This document shows, piece after piece, positions 27,253 through 35,408 of a stretch of 64,000 nt of DNA. The stretch lies in NCBI GenBank assembly GCA_902464635.1, contig CABQKC010000002.1, forward strand, positions 28,325 through 92,324. Direction: 5' to 3'. This DNA comes from an uncultured Caryophanales bacterium. Lineage in GTDB: Bacteria > Bacillota_I > Bacilli_A > RFN20 > CAG-826. The position numbers and the translations under genes were made by a program. Below the pieces are notes generated by a model. That model worked only from the letters and a program-made list of their open reading frames with translations. It made no database searches and was not told where the DNA came from. The stretch's first letter is position 1. Each line of letters opens with the position of its first letter.

Positions 27253-27437
27253 TGGAAAAGTTTGAGACTAGACTAGCTAAACTAGAAGAAATCGTTAATA
27301 AACTTGAGACAACTACCTTGCCTCTAGATGAGACTTTATCTCTTTTCAAGCAAGGAAAAGAATTGATAAAGACCTTGGAAAACGATTTGCAAACGGCAAA
27401 GAATGAAATCGTAACTGTTACAGAAGAAAGTAAATAA
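27252..27437 (+). CDS. xseB: Exodeoxyribonuclease VII small subunit
   Basis: 61 residues, the usual size. FETRLAKLEEIVNKLE ... LPLDETLSLFKQGKELI is the conserved helical hairpin that packs several copies on XseA. AAGGAG lies 9 bases upstream, and the start overlaps the xseA stop by one base. Confidence 0.93.
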   Translation: MEKFETRLAKLEEIVNKLETTTLPLDETLSLFKQGKELIKTLENDLQTAKNEIVTVTEESK

Positions 27438-27466
27438 AGGATAGATAATTAGTAGTTTTCTAGTAT

Positions 27467-29338
27467 ATGAAAAAGTCCGATAAAAACGACATAATCAGCA
27501 TAAAAACGTTAAAAGGGGAAGAAGAACTGAAATCATTGAATTATAAACAAGTTGATTCCCTTTGTTCTTCTATTAGAGACGAAATAATAGATGCTTGTTC
27601 AAAATATGGAGGCCATCTTTCTAGCAATCTTGGGATTGTCGAGACTACAGTTGCCTTGCATAGGGTTTTTTCATTCCCAAAAGATAAATTGATATTCGAT
27701 GTCGGTCACCAATGCTATACGCATAAACTTTTATCTGGTAGAAGTCTAGAAAACCTCAATATGCCGGGCTTTTCTAGCGGTTTCCAAAAAATTAATGAAT
27801 CTCCTTTTGATCCATATGAAGCAGGCCATTCATCTACTTCGATATCTGCTGCTGAAGGCTTTGCTATTGCTAGGGATTATAAAAAAGAAAAGTATGAGAT
27901 TGTCGCATTAATTGGGGATGGCTCTATTGTTAATGGTCTTTCTTTTGAAGGATTAAACGATTTAACTGCGAGGGGACATAAAGTAATAATCATATTAAAT
28001 GATAACGATATGGCTATTTCTCAGCCTGCCGGCTCGGTTTCTAAGCTTTTTAGGAGAGTTTCTTCTGGCAAAGCCTATAATTCGCTTAAGGCTAAATATC
28101 GTAGATTCCTTTGTTCTACTAGGGCTGGTCAAAGGCTATATAATTTCTCGACTTCGATAAAAAACTCGATAAAAAGGACACTTATTCCTATTACTTTGTT
28201 CGATAACCTTGGCTATACATATATTGGACCAATAAACGGGCATGATGTAAAAGCTATCGAAAAAGGATTAAAAAGAGCATTAGTATGCACTAAATCGGTC
28301 ATAGTCCACGTCCGTACAATCAAAGGTAAAGGTTATAAATTTGCAGAAAATGATAAGAGTGGTTATTGGCATGGGGTTACTCCTTTTGATATTGAGACTG
28401 GAAGACCAAAAAACACTCATCCTGACCTTATTTCTTTCTCTCATTACTTTGCAGATTTGACTGATGAAATAATGAATGAAGACGAGAATACTTTCCTTAT
28501 TGTCCCAGCAACTTTAAAAGGTTCAGGATTAGAAAAGCCATTCGCCCATTATAAGGATAGATGTCTAGATGTTGGCATTGCTGAAGAACATGCCTTAACT
28601 TTATCAGGAAGTCTTTCCTTAAATGGATTCCATCCAATAATAACGATATATTCGACATTTTTGCAAAGAGCATACGATGAACTTAGCCATGACTGCGCTA
28701 GGATGAATCTAGATATGACCATCCTAATTGACCGTGCTGGACTAGTAGGCAAAAATGGGGATACCCATCAAGGTTTATATGATGAATCCTACCTTTCTTC
28801 GATTCCAAATGTGATTTTGACTCAACCTTCAACAAAGCAAATCGCTAAAGCCTTATATAAGACTTCGTTAGAAAAACATGGGGTATTTTGCATTAGGTAT
28901 CCTCGCGAATTCGTATCTATTAATGAAGAAAGCGATATTGAATTACCTTTATTTGGCTTTCAATTCCTAAAAGAATCTAAATCTAAAAATATGGTGATTG
29001 GAGTCGGTGGAAAAGGAAGGGAATTACTTTCTTTAATCGAAAAAGATAAGTTAGATACGAACTTTATTGATCCAATATACCTAAATCCAATCTCGCCCGA
29101 ATTAATAAAAGAGCTTCTAAAACAAGATAAAATACTGGTTTATGATCCTTATGGAACCGATAATGGCTTTGCTGCTAATCTAGCTTTAGCATTATTGAAA
29201 GAAAACTATAAGGGACAATTCAAGGTAAAATCCGTTCCTAACCAATTCGTTAATTCAGATTCTTACGAGAACCAATTGTCTAGGTTCTCCCTTTTGCCAA
29301 GGCAAGTCGAAGAATATTTGTTAAAGGAATTTAAATAG
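27467..29338 (+). CDS. dxs: 1-deoxy-D-xylulose-5-phosphate synthase
   Basis: A 623-residue thiamine-diphosphate enzyme, first step of the MEP isoprenoid pathway (pyruvate plus glyceraldehyde 3-phosphate). GGHLSSNLGIVE at the start, DVGHQCYTHKLL, the TPP motif GDGSIVNGLSFEGLND, the middle Pyr domain (GIAEEHALTLS) and DRAGLVGKNGDTHQGLYD are present. Two later pathway enzymes, IspG and IspH, are also in this window. No RBS is visible before ATG 27467. Confidence 0.94.
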   Translation: MKKSDKNDIISIKTLKGEEELKSLNYKQVDSLCSSIRDEIIDACSKYGGHLSSNLGIVETTVALHRVFSFPKDKLIFDVGHQCYTHKLLSGRSLENLNMPGFSSGFQKINESPFDPYEAGHSSTSISAAEGFAIARDYKKEKYEIVALIGDGSIVNGLSFEGLNDLTARGHKVIIILNDNDMAISQPAGSVSKLFRRVSSGKAYNSLKAKYRRFLCSTRAGQRLYNFSTSIKNSIKRTLIPITLFDNLGYTYIGPINGHDVKAIEKGLKRALVCTKSVIVHVRTIKGKGYKFAENDKSGYWHGVTPFDIETGRPKNTHPDLISFSHYFADLTDEIMNEDENTFLIVPATLKGSGLEKPFAHYKDRCLDVGIAEEHALTLSGSLSLNGFHPIITIYSTFLQRAYDELSHDCARMNLDMTILIDRAGLVGKNGDTHQGLYDESYLSSIPNVILTQPSTKQIAKALYKTSLEKHGVFCIRYPREFVSINEESDIELPLFGFQFLKESKSKNMVIGVGGKGRELLSLIEKDKLDTNFIDPIYLNPISPELIKELLKQDKILVYDPYGTDNGFAANLALALLKENYKGQFKVKSVPNQFVNSDSYENQLSRFSLLPRQVEEYLLKEFK

Positions 29339-29343
29339 TCTAC

Positions 29344-29372
29344 TTAACATAATCTATATTAATCCTTAAAAT
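29344..29372 (+). promoter_or_regulatory. Promoter of dinB, leaderless spacing
   Basis: TTAACA (29344-29349), a 17-base spacer and TAAAAT (29367-29372), with only 6 bases before ATG 29379. Transcription should begin on or next to the start codon. Confidence 0.6.
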
Positions 29373-29378
29373 ATAGAT

Positions 29379-30569
29379 ATGGCTAGCAAGATTATCATGC
29401 ATATCGATCTCAACGCTTTCTTTGTTAGCTGCGAGATAATAAAGAATCCGTCTTTGGCAGGAAAGCCTGTTTTAATCGGGCATTCTGGTAGATCTGGCAT
29501 TGTTTCGACTGCATCTTATGAGGCTAGAAAGAAAGGATGCCATTCAGGACAACCGATGTTCATGGCAAAAGAAATTTGTCCTGAAGCTATCGTAGTTCCT
29601 TCTGATTATAGATTTTATGAGGTAATGTCTACTTCCTTCTTTTCCTTTTTGAAGCAATATTGCAAAAAGATAGAAATAGCCTCGATAGATGAAGCATATT
29701 GCGATATGAGCGAAGCTTTATCTAAAGTTAAAGATCCTATTTCCTATTTAAAAGAAATGCAGCTTGAATTAAAAAAGGAGACTGGACTAGGCTGCTCAAT
29801 TGGAATTGCCCCAACTAAATGGCTAGCCAAGATGGCTTCTGATTTAAAAAAGCCAATGGGACTTACTTTAATTAGAAGAAAAGACATTAAGGATATAATC
29901 TATCCTCTTCCAATCGAATCTTTTTGGGGAATTGGTAAAAAAAGCGTCCCTAAATTAAAAGGATTGGGAATCAATACAATCGGAGATTTAGCAAAACTAG
30001 TAAATGGAGATGATGAATCTATTAAAAAGGAATTAGGAAAATTCTTCTTTACCATAAAAGAATGGGTAAATGGCAGAGGCAGCGATGAAATAAATACGGA
30101 TCCATTTGATCCTAAATCTATCGGCAATTCTTCGACATTGAATTACGACTGCATCGGGATTAATGAAGTTGAAGAAACTTTAAAATATCTTTCAAAAGAA
30201 GTCTCCATCAGGGCTAAAGAAGCCAAAAAGGTTGCTAAATTAGTTACTTTATCAGTAAAAGATACTTCCTTTTCCCTCCATAGCAAGAACAAGACTCTAG
30301 AAGAGCCAACAACTGATGAAAATATTATCTTTAATGAAATTAGGAAGCTTTATATTGCTAATTTCAATGAGATGAACGTAAGACTTGTAGGGGTTACTTT
30401 AGGCAAATTAAGTTCAAAACACAACGCGAATGTTCAGATGAGTTTATGGAATTATCCTACTTATGAAGAGATGGATAAGACTAAATTACTTATCGAAGAT
30501 TTGAATAGAAAGATGAACAAGAAAGTATTCTTTAGACTTGGAGAGGTCAAAAAAGATGGAGATAAATGA
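29379..30569 (+). CDS. dinB: Y-family translesion DNA polymerase (DinB/Pol IV)
   Basis: 396 residues. IMHIDLNAFFVSCE carries the first catalytic Asp, and IASIDEAYCDMS the Asp-Glu pair near 103. SIGIAPTKWLAKMASDLKKP and the helix-hairpin-helix thumb (FWGIGKKSVPKLKGLGI) are family hallmarks, followed by a little-finger domain. It copies past DNA lesions. No C-terminal beta-clamp peptide is obvious. There is no RBS; the promoter implies a leaderless mRNA. It overlaps the recombinase gene by 14 bases. Confidence 0.93.
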   Translation: MASKIIMHIDLNAFFVSCEIIKNPSLAGKPVLIGHSGRSGIVSTASYEARKKGCHSGQPMFMAKEICPEAIVVPSDYRFYEVMSTSFFSFLKQYCKKIEIASIDEAYCDMSEALSKVKDPISYLKEMQLELKKETGLGCSIGIAPTKWLAKMASDLKKPMGLTLIRRKDIKDIIYPLPIESFWGIGKKSVPKLKGLGINTIGDLAKLVNGDDESIKKELGKFFFTIKEWVNGRGSDEINTDPFDPKSIGNSSTLNYDCIGINEVEETLKYLSKEVSIRAKEAKKVAKLVTLSVKDTSFSLHSKNKTLEEPTTDENIIFNEIRKLYIANFNEMNVRLVGVTLGKLSSKHNANVQMSLWNYPTYEEMDKTKLLIEDLNRKMNKKVFFRLGEVKKDGDK

Positions 30570-31440
30570 GGCTTTGGAGAAATATATTCTTTATCTAGTC
30601 GGAGAAAAAGGATTAAGCAAGAACACTGTTTCTAATTATAAAGAAGACCTAGATTTGTTTTTTCTCCATTTTGACGATATTAAGGATACATCTTCTTTAG
30701 ATGATTCTTTATTAGAAGAATATGCAGTTTATCAAGGAGAAAGAGGCTTAACAAGTTCTTCGATTGCAAGAAGATTATCTTCATTAAAGAACTTCTTTCT
30801 TTTTCTAGATAAAGAAAAGATAGCAAATATCAATATTAGTCGACTTGATTTGCCTAAAAAGCAAAGAAAGTTACCAGAAGTATTAAGTACTGAAGAAATA
30901 TCTTCCTTATTATCTAGTATCGATACATCTAAAAAAGAAGGTAGTAGGGATCTAGCAATGTTATTAATGATGTATTCTAGCGGACTTAGGGTATCTGAAT
31001 TGCTGGATTTAAAGATTGAAGATATTTCCTTTAGCAAAAGAATTATTTTAGTTAGGTCCGGTAAAGGAAATAAGCAAAGAAGCGTACCGATTAGCCAAGA
31101 TTGTCTCGATGTTATCTTGAATTATATAGATACAAGCAGGAAAGAATTCCCTAATTCTAAGAAATCTCCTTACTTATTCTTAAATAAATTCGGCAATCCG
31201 ATGTCCCGTAATTACTTTTTTGTATTAGTTAAAGAATATGCTGCCCTTGCCGGGATTAATAAAAATATCCATCCCCATACATTGCGCCATTCATTCGCGA
31301 CGACTTTATTAGAAAACGGAATTAACATTGTTGCCTTAAAAGACATGCTAGGACATTCCCATCTAGAAACAACCCAGATATATACAAAAGTATCGACTAA
31401 AAAGGCATTTAAGGACTATTCTTCAACTTTTGACAAATAG
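30556..31440 (+). CDS. Xer-type tyrosine recombinase
   Basis: 294 residues with an N-terminal SAM-like core-binding domain (LSKNTVSNYKEDL) and a catalytic domain. The active residues are Arg145 (SSGLRVSEL), the HxLR pair His241/Arg244 (HTLRHSFAT), His267 (LGHSHL) and Tyr276 (IYTKVS). Length and motifs fit XerC/XerD, which resolve chromosome dimers at dif. A dif-like site lies 3.5 kb downstream. C and D types cannot be told apart by eye. Start 30556 has GGAGAGG 9 bases upstream and lies inside the dinB end. Confidence 0.92.
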   Translation: MEINEALEKYILYLVGEKGLSKNTVSNYKEDLDLFFLHFDDIKDTSSLDDSLLEEYAVYQGERGLTSSSIARRLSSLKNFFLFLDKEKIANINISRLDLPKKQRKLPEVLSTEEISSLLSSIDTSKKEGSRDLAMLLMMYSSGLRVSELLDLKIEDISFSKRIILVRSGKGNKQRSVPISQDCLDVILNYIDTSRKEFPNSKKSPYLFLNKFGNPMSRNYFFVLVKEYAALAGINKNIHPHTLRHSFATTLLENGINIVALKDMLGHSHLETTQIYTKVSTKKAFKDYSSTFDK

Positions 31441-31518
31441 TCAAATCATCTTTTAAGACAAATCAAGGCAAAGAATATATAATCTAGTTACAAATAATTT
31501 TGGAGGTTAACTAAGCTA

Positions 31519-32730
31519 ATGGATAATAAATACAAATTCGACAGAATATTCGTAATAGTCGCCGATTCACTTGGGATAGGGGAAGAGCCTGATGCGGCTA
31601 AATTCGATGATGTCGGGTCAAATACATTTGCCCATGCAGCCGAATCTGTTAATGGCATTAAATGTCCTAATATGGAAGCGATGGGTCTAGGCGAACTAGA
31701 TGACATCAAAGGTGTTAAAGTAGTTTCTAATCATCCAAATAGTTATAGCGCTAGACTTCGTGAGGCCAGTAATGGTAAAGATACGATGACTGGACACTGG
31801 GAAATGATGGGTATTCTTACTTTAAAACCTTTCAAGACCTTTACCGATACTGGTTTCCCAAAAGAACTAATTGATGACTTAGAAGAAAAGACCGGTCGTA
31901 AGGTTATTGGCAATTATTCTTCTTCCGGAACCGAAATATTAAAGGTATTAGGAGAAGAACAAACTAGAAATGGTTCATTAATTGTCTATACTTCCGCCGA
32001 CTCGGTATTACAAATTGCCGCGAATGAATCGGTAATTCCTGTACCTGAACTTTATAGATGCTGCGAAATTGCTAGAGAAATATGCATGAAGAGCGAATAT
32101 TTAGTCGGAAGAGTCATTGCTAGGCCATTTGTTGGAACGAATAAAGACAATTTCAAGCGTGATGGTGCTTCTAGACATGACTATACAGTTTCTCCAACCG
32201 GAATTTCTGCCATGGATATATTAAAAGAAAATGGGCTTACCGTTTCTGCAATCGGAAAGATTAATGATATCTTTAATGGTGCTGGCGTGACTAGAACAAT
32301 ACACACGGCCACTAACGAAGAAGGAATGGATGAAGCCATTCGCCAACTTAAAGAAGATGATTACAAGGGGCTTTGCTTTGTCAACTTAGTCGAATTCGAT
32401 TCTGAATATGGACATAGAAGAAATGCCGTCGGATATGCTAGATGCATCGAAGCTTTTGATAAACGAGTAGGGGAATTCATCCCTAATATGAAGTCAACTG
32501 ATTTACTTATCATTACAGCTGACCATGGCAACGATCCTACATTTAAAGGAACTGACCACACAAGAGAAAAAGTCCCATTCCTAGCCTATTCTCCTTGCTT
32601 TAAGGAAGGAAAATTCCTCGGGGAATATCCTAGCTTTGCCTGCATTGGGGCTTCTATATTAAAAAACTTCCATCTAAATAAAAAAGAAGGAATGATAGGG
32701 GAAGAGATAAGCGAATTGCAAAAGGATTAA
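31519..32730 (+). CDS. deoB: Phosphopentomutase
   Basis: A 403-residue metalloenzyme of the alkaline-phosphatase superfamily that interconverts (deoxy)ribose 1- and 5-phosphates. N-terminal VIVADSLGIGEEPDA, GSNTFAH, the DTMTGHWEMMG cap and HGNDPTFKGTDHTREKVP near the C terminus match DeoB. A TATAAT at about 31477 provides a promoter. GGAGG is 12 bases from ATG 31519, a long spacing. With deoC (59.6-60.2 kb) and cdd it forms a nucleoside salvage route. Confidence 0.96.
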   Translation: MDNKYKFDRIFVIVADSLGIGEEPDAAKFDDVGSNTFAHAAESVNGIKCPNMEAMGLGELDDIKGVKVVSNHPNSYSARLREASNGKDTMTGHWEMMGILTLKPFKTFTDTGFPKELIDDLEEKTGRKVIGNYSSSGTEILKVLGEEQTRNGSLIVYTSADSVLQIAANESVIPVPELYRCCEIAREICMKSEYLVGRVIARPFVGTNKDNFKRDGASRHDYTVSPTGISAMDILKENGLTVSAIGKINDIFNGAGVTRTIHTATNEEGMDEAIRQLKEDDYKGLCFVNLVEFDSEYGHRRNAVGYARCIEAFDKRVGEFIPNMKSTDLLIITADHGNDPTFKGTDHTREKVPFLAYSPCFKEGKFLGEYPSFACIGASILKNFHLNKKEGMIGEEISELQKD

Positions 32731-32732
32731 AA

Positions 32733-33788
32733 ATGAAAAAAATAACATATTTATTGGCCTTAAGTGCCTTTACTCTTGTTTCTTGTGGCACGTCTAGCTC
32801 AGAAACAAGCTCAAATTCCCCATCTAGCGAAGATAGCTCTAAGCTAACTAGCGAAGTTATTGATACTTCAGCATTGAATGTTCTTTCTCCAACCGGGATC
32901 CCTGCCTTGGCTTTCTATGATCAAGGTTCGAACAAGAACTTTGTAACTGCAGTAGCTTCGACTATACCTCCAAATTTTGCTGTATCAGGTTCAAATAGTT
33001 ATGATGTCATCGTATTTGATGGAATCGGCGGATTAAATAACATAACTGCTAACAAAAGGGATTATGCCCTGGCTAAATGGATTTCTGGAGGAACTTTCTA
33101 CGTAGTTTCTACTAAACACGCCAAAGAAGAAGCCTTCAATAGCGAATCTACGATCAATGGATTTGTAAAAACTGGCATTGCTTCCTTATCTTTTATGAAA
33201 CTAGCCAAAGATAACTGGAATTGGGGAGATTATTCTTCATCTAATAAGATTACTTTCTCTGATGCAGTAAGCGATGTTAAGAATAATTTGGTATCTAATC
33301 CAGATTCCTATGATTATTATATCGTTGCTGAGCCAGTTTTAACGGCTGCTAGAGGCGTTTTAAAGGCTAAGGGAGTAACTCTTAACGTCATCTATAATAT
33401 CCAAGAGGAATGGGCTAAGTATTATGATAATGCCCTAGTTCCTGCAGCTGGATTATTTGTTAATAAGAATTCTTATCAAGAAAAGAAAGAAACTATCGAT
33501 AAATTCCTTGATGAAGTAGATGAGAGAATTGCAAATGCCATCGATAATCCTCAAGTTGCCGTCGATGCCTTAAATGCTTATGAAGCTATCGATACAACTA
33601 ATGACAATGATTGCCAAACTAGATTCGGATTTACTCCAGCCTTGGTAGGAACATTACAAAAAGACGGGGCTAATAAATTCAATTTGGTTAAAAATAGCGC
33701 TGTAACATCTATTAAAGATGTAGCCAATTCATTTAGAAGCATCTTAGGACAACCTAATTTCCCAGATACTTCATTCCTAATTAGGTAA
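32733..33788 (+). CDS. ABC importer substrate-binding lipoprotein (nitrate/sulfonate/thiamine-precursor-like fold)
   Basis: 351 residues with a lipobox (TLVSC, Cys 18) and a Ser-rich linker. The bilobed binding-protein body (LNVLSPTGIPALAFYDQG at the start of lobe 1; DYYIVAEPVLTAARGVLKAKG at a hinge) resembles NMT1/SsuA-like proteins. The next gene is a matching permease. The ligand is unknown. RBS AAAGGAT lies just before ATG 32733, two bases after deoB, so all three may be co-transcribed. Confidence 0.72.
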   Translation: MKKITYLLALSAFTLVSCGTSSSETSSNSPSSEDSSKLTSEVIDTSALNVLSPTGIPALAFYDQGSNKNFVTAVASTIPPNFAVSGSNSYDVIVFDGIGGLNNITANKRDYALAKWISGGTFYVVSTKHAKEEAFNSESTINGFVKTGIASLSFMKLAKDNWNWGDYSSSNKITFSDAVSDVKNNLVSNPDSYDYYIVAEPVLTAARGVLKAKGVTLNVIYNIQEEWAKYYDNALVPAAGLFVNKNSYQEKKETIDKFLDEVDERIANAIDNPQVAVDALNAYEAIDTTNDNDCQTRFGFTPALVGTLQKDGANKFNLVKNSAVTSIKDVANSFRSILGQPNFPDTSFLIR

Positions 33789-33790
33789 TT

Positions 33791-34603
33791 ATGAAAGACA
33801 AAAGAACCCAAAAACTAGCCCTTTTATCGACTCTTTTAGGGTTCTTTTTCCTTATTGGGATACTTTATTTGACCTCTTTTATCCTAAAATCGAATAAAAA
33901 TGATGTTTTACCTTATCCTCATGAAATTTTAGCCCGTGTCATAGATCTTCTTTTTATTAAAGGTGCTAAAAATACTTGGATTGGCGTTGGTTATACCTTG
34001 TTAAGAATATTAATAGGATTTGGCGTTTCGTTTATCCTCGGGGCTTTGCTAGGCACTATTGGAAGTCTATTTAAACTATTCGGTAATTTTTTATCGATTT
34101 CAGTAGCCATTAAAAGAACGATTCCAACTGCGGCCGTAACAATTGTTTTACTAGGAATTTTCATGGGCCCTAAAACTAGAGATTATCTAGATTACATTCC
34201 GTGTATCTTGACATTCATCGTTGCCTTTCCTTTGATATATGAATCATTTAGAAATGGATTAGACAACGAAGAAACCGATGTAATGGATGCATTAAGACTC
34301 GAGGCTAAAAGAACTAATCTAAGGGTCTTATTTCAAGTTAGATACCGTGATGCATTGCCTTTTATATTATTAGGAATAACCCAAAGCCTTGGATTATCGT
34401 TTAAGGTATCTATTATGTCCGAAGTCTTAACTGCAAATTCGATATCAAAGCCTGGAATTGGTTCATTGATCGTTTCAGAAAACCAATATGGAACTATTGA
34501 GAACGTAATTGCCTATGCAGTTATATCTTTGCTTCTTATGGCAGTTATCGATATTCCATTACTGATAGTTAAGAAGAAAACAAACCAGAATAAATCGAAG
34601 TAG
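33791..34603 (+). CDS. ABC importer permease (SsuC/TauC type)
   Basis: 270 residues, about six helices, with the EAA loop that contacts the ATPase (DALRLEAKRTNLRVLFQVRY, then DALPFILLGITQSLG). It belongs to the binding-protein-dependent permease family with SsuC/TauC/ThiX. No ATPase gene follows; the next 466 bases are non-coding and hold the dif site. The transporter must borrow an ATPase encoded elsewhere or be incomplete. Confidence 0.82.
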   Translation: MKDKRTQKLALLSTLLGFFFLIGILYLTSFILKSNKNDVLPYPHEILARVIDLLFIKGAKNTWIGVGYTLLRILIGFGVSFILGALLGTIGSLFKLFGNFLSISVAIKRTIPTAAVTIVLLGIFMGPKTRDYLDYIPCILTFIVAFPLIYESFRNGLDNEETDVMDALRLEAKRTNLRVLFQVRYRDALPFILLGITQSLGLSFKVSIMSEVLTANSISKPGIGSLIVSENQYGTIENVIAYAVISLLLMAVIDIPLLIVKKKTNQNKSK

Positions 34604-34699
34604 TTCTAAATAAATAATATAGTAATTGAGATAATATTAATGCTAATTAAGTGTTCGTATTGACGATTATCTCATTTTTATTTTATATGAGATAATTCG

Positions 34700-34783
34700 A
34701 TATCTAATTAAATTCATTGATAACGACAAGCAATTGGTTTTCTTTGTAATTACCAAAGAATTCAGTTTAATATAATTAGATAT
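34700..34783. repeat. Nested inverted repeats (cruciform-capable)
   Basis: The outer arms ATATCTAATTA (34700-34710) and TAATTAGATAT (34773-34783) are perfect 11-mers. Inside them TTCTTTG (34740-34746) pairs with CAAAGAA (34754-34760). Confidence 0.55.
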
Positions 34784-34824
34784 GAACGGATAATATTCTA
34801 AAATCTCTCAAAGTAGATAATTAG

Positions 34825-34873
34825 TAGATATTTATTAGATTTAATTGATTAAAAATCCTTTAATAAATATCTA
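34825..34873. repeat. 13-bp perfect inverted repeat
   Basis: TAGATATTTATTA (34825-34837) and TAATAAATATCTA (34861-34873) flank a 23-base loop. No T-run follows, so it is not a standard terminator. Confidence 0.55.
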
Positions 34874-34930
34874 AATATTAATCTATGCTTTATTAAAAAC
34901 ATACGATTACAGGCTTTTTTTATTACTTCT

Positions 34931-34958
34931 ACTTAACATAATGGACATTATACGAAGT
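34931..34958. other. dif: dif site for XerC/XerD chromosome dimer resolution
   Basis: A 28-bp site of two 11-bp arms and a 6-bp centre: ACTTAACATAA, TGGACA, TTATACGAAGT. Read on the - strand, the XerD-side arm TTATGTTAAGT matches the E. coli arm at 10 of 11 bases. The XerC-side arm ACTTCGTATAA matches the B. subtilis arm at 9 of 11 (both from memory). The arms are imperfect inverted copies (8 of 11). It lies where gene direction flips. Confidence 0.85.
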
Positions 34959-34974
34959 TATTAGTAAATAATAA

Positions 34975-35008
34975 AAACCTCTTTTTAAAATTTCAAGAGG
35001 TTTCTTTT
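34975..35008 (+). terminator. Terminator between convergent genes (probably bidirectional)
   Basis: AAACCTCTT (34975-34983) pairs with AAGAGGTTT (34995-35003), followed by CTTTTTA. The complementary strand also has five T beyond the stem, so it may also stop rsfS transcripts. Confidence 0.85.
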
Positions 35009-35069
35009 TATAATTTTTGGTGTTTAATATAGTTATGAAGCAAAGCAATAAACTATCTTACAACCGCTG

Positions 35070-35408
35070 TTATTTACTAGACTTTTCATTGAGCCTATTA
35101 AGTAGATCTTCTAGTTTCAATTCTTTTCTATTGACATCTAAAAGTAAATGTACGATTACTTCCCCTGCTTCAACAATCATCCAGCCAGAGTCTGGCTGAC
35201 CTTCTTTGACTCTAATATCGATATTATTCTTTTCAAACTCTTCTTCTAGTATTTCTGCCAAGGCGCCTAGAGCCCTAATATTAGAGCAAGTAGCCAAAAC
35301 GATATAAGATGCAAAAGGATTATGATTCCTTACATCTATAGACTCAATTTCAGTAGCCTTGTGGTCATCTAATGTCTTTAATGCGATTTCTAATTCTTTC
35401 ATTTTCAT
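35070..35408 (-). CDS. rsfS: Ribosome silencing factor RsfS
   Basis: 112 residues. It binds L14 and keeps the ribosomal subunits apart during starvation. ATEIESIDVRNHNPFASYIV, SNIRALGALAE and PDSGWMIVEAGEVIVHLL are the family blocks. The start overlaps the end of nadD by 4 bases, the standard nadD-yqeK-rsfS neighbourhood of Bacillota. It is the last gene of the operon, facing the dif region. Confidence 0.94.
   Translation of the reverse strand: MKMKELEIALKTLDDHKATEIESIDVRNHNPFASYIVLATCSNIRALGALAEILEEEFEKNNIDIRVKEGQPDSGWMIVEAGEVIVHLLLDVNRKELKLEDLLNRLNEKSSK

Larger units (their letters stand above)
34604..35069. other. Gene-free terminus region between convergent replichores
   Basis: About 466 bases with no supportable gene, very AT-rich. 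It holds a nested stem-loop (34700-34783), a second one (34825-34873), the dif site (34931-34958) and a terminator (34975-35008). TGAGATAAT at 34627 recurs inverted at about 34661 and directly at about 34688. The frame at 35017-35199 is the shadow of rsfS. Confidence 0.7.

Noticed and set aside
29342..29369. Second dif-like site sharing a 14-base stretch with the real one
   Set aside because: Only one arm matches; the other half keeps three bases. The shared TTAACA is better explained as the -35 box of dinB, with TAAAAT 17 bases downstream.
34949..34961. Exact 13-bp arm of phage P1 loxP
   Set aside because: There is no inverted second arm at the right distance, and the bases belong to the XerC-side half of the dif site and its flank.
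35017..35199. Short + strand frame in the terminus region
   Set aside because: It overlaps rsfS antisense, has no RBS and lies after the terminator; treated as a shadow frame.
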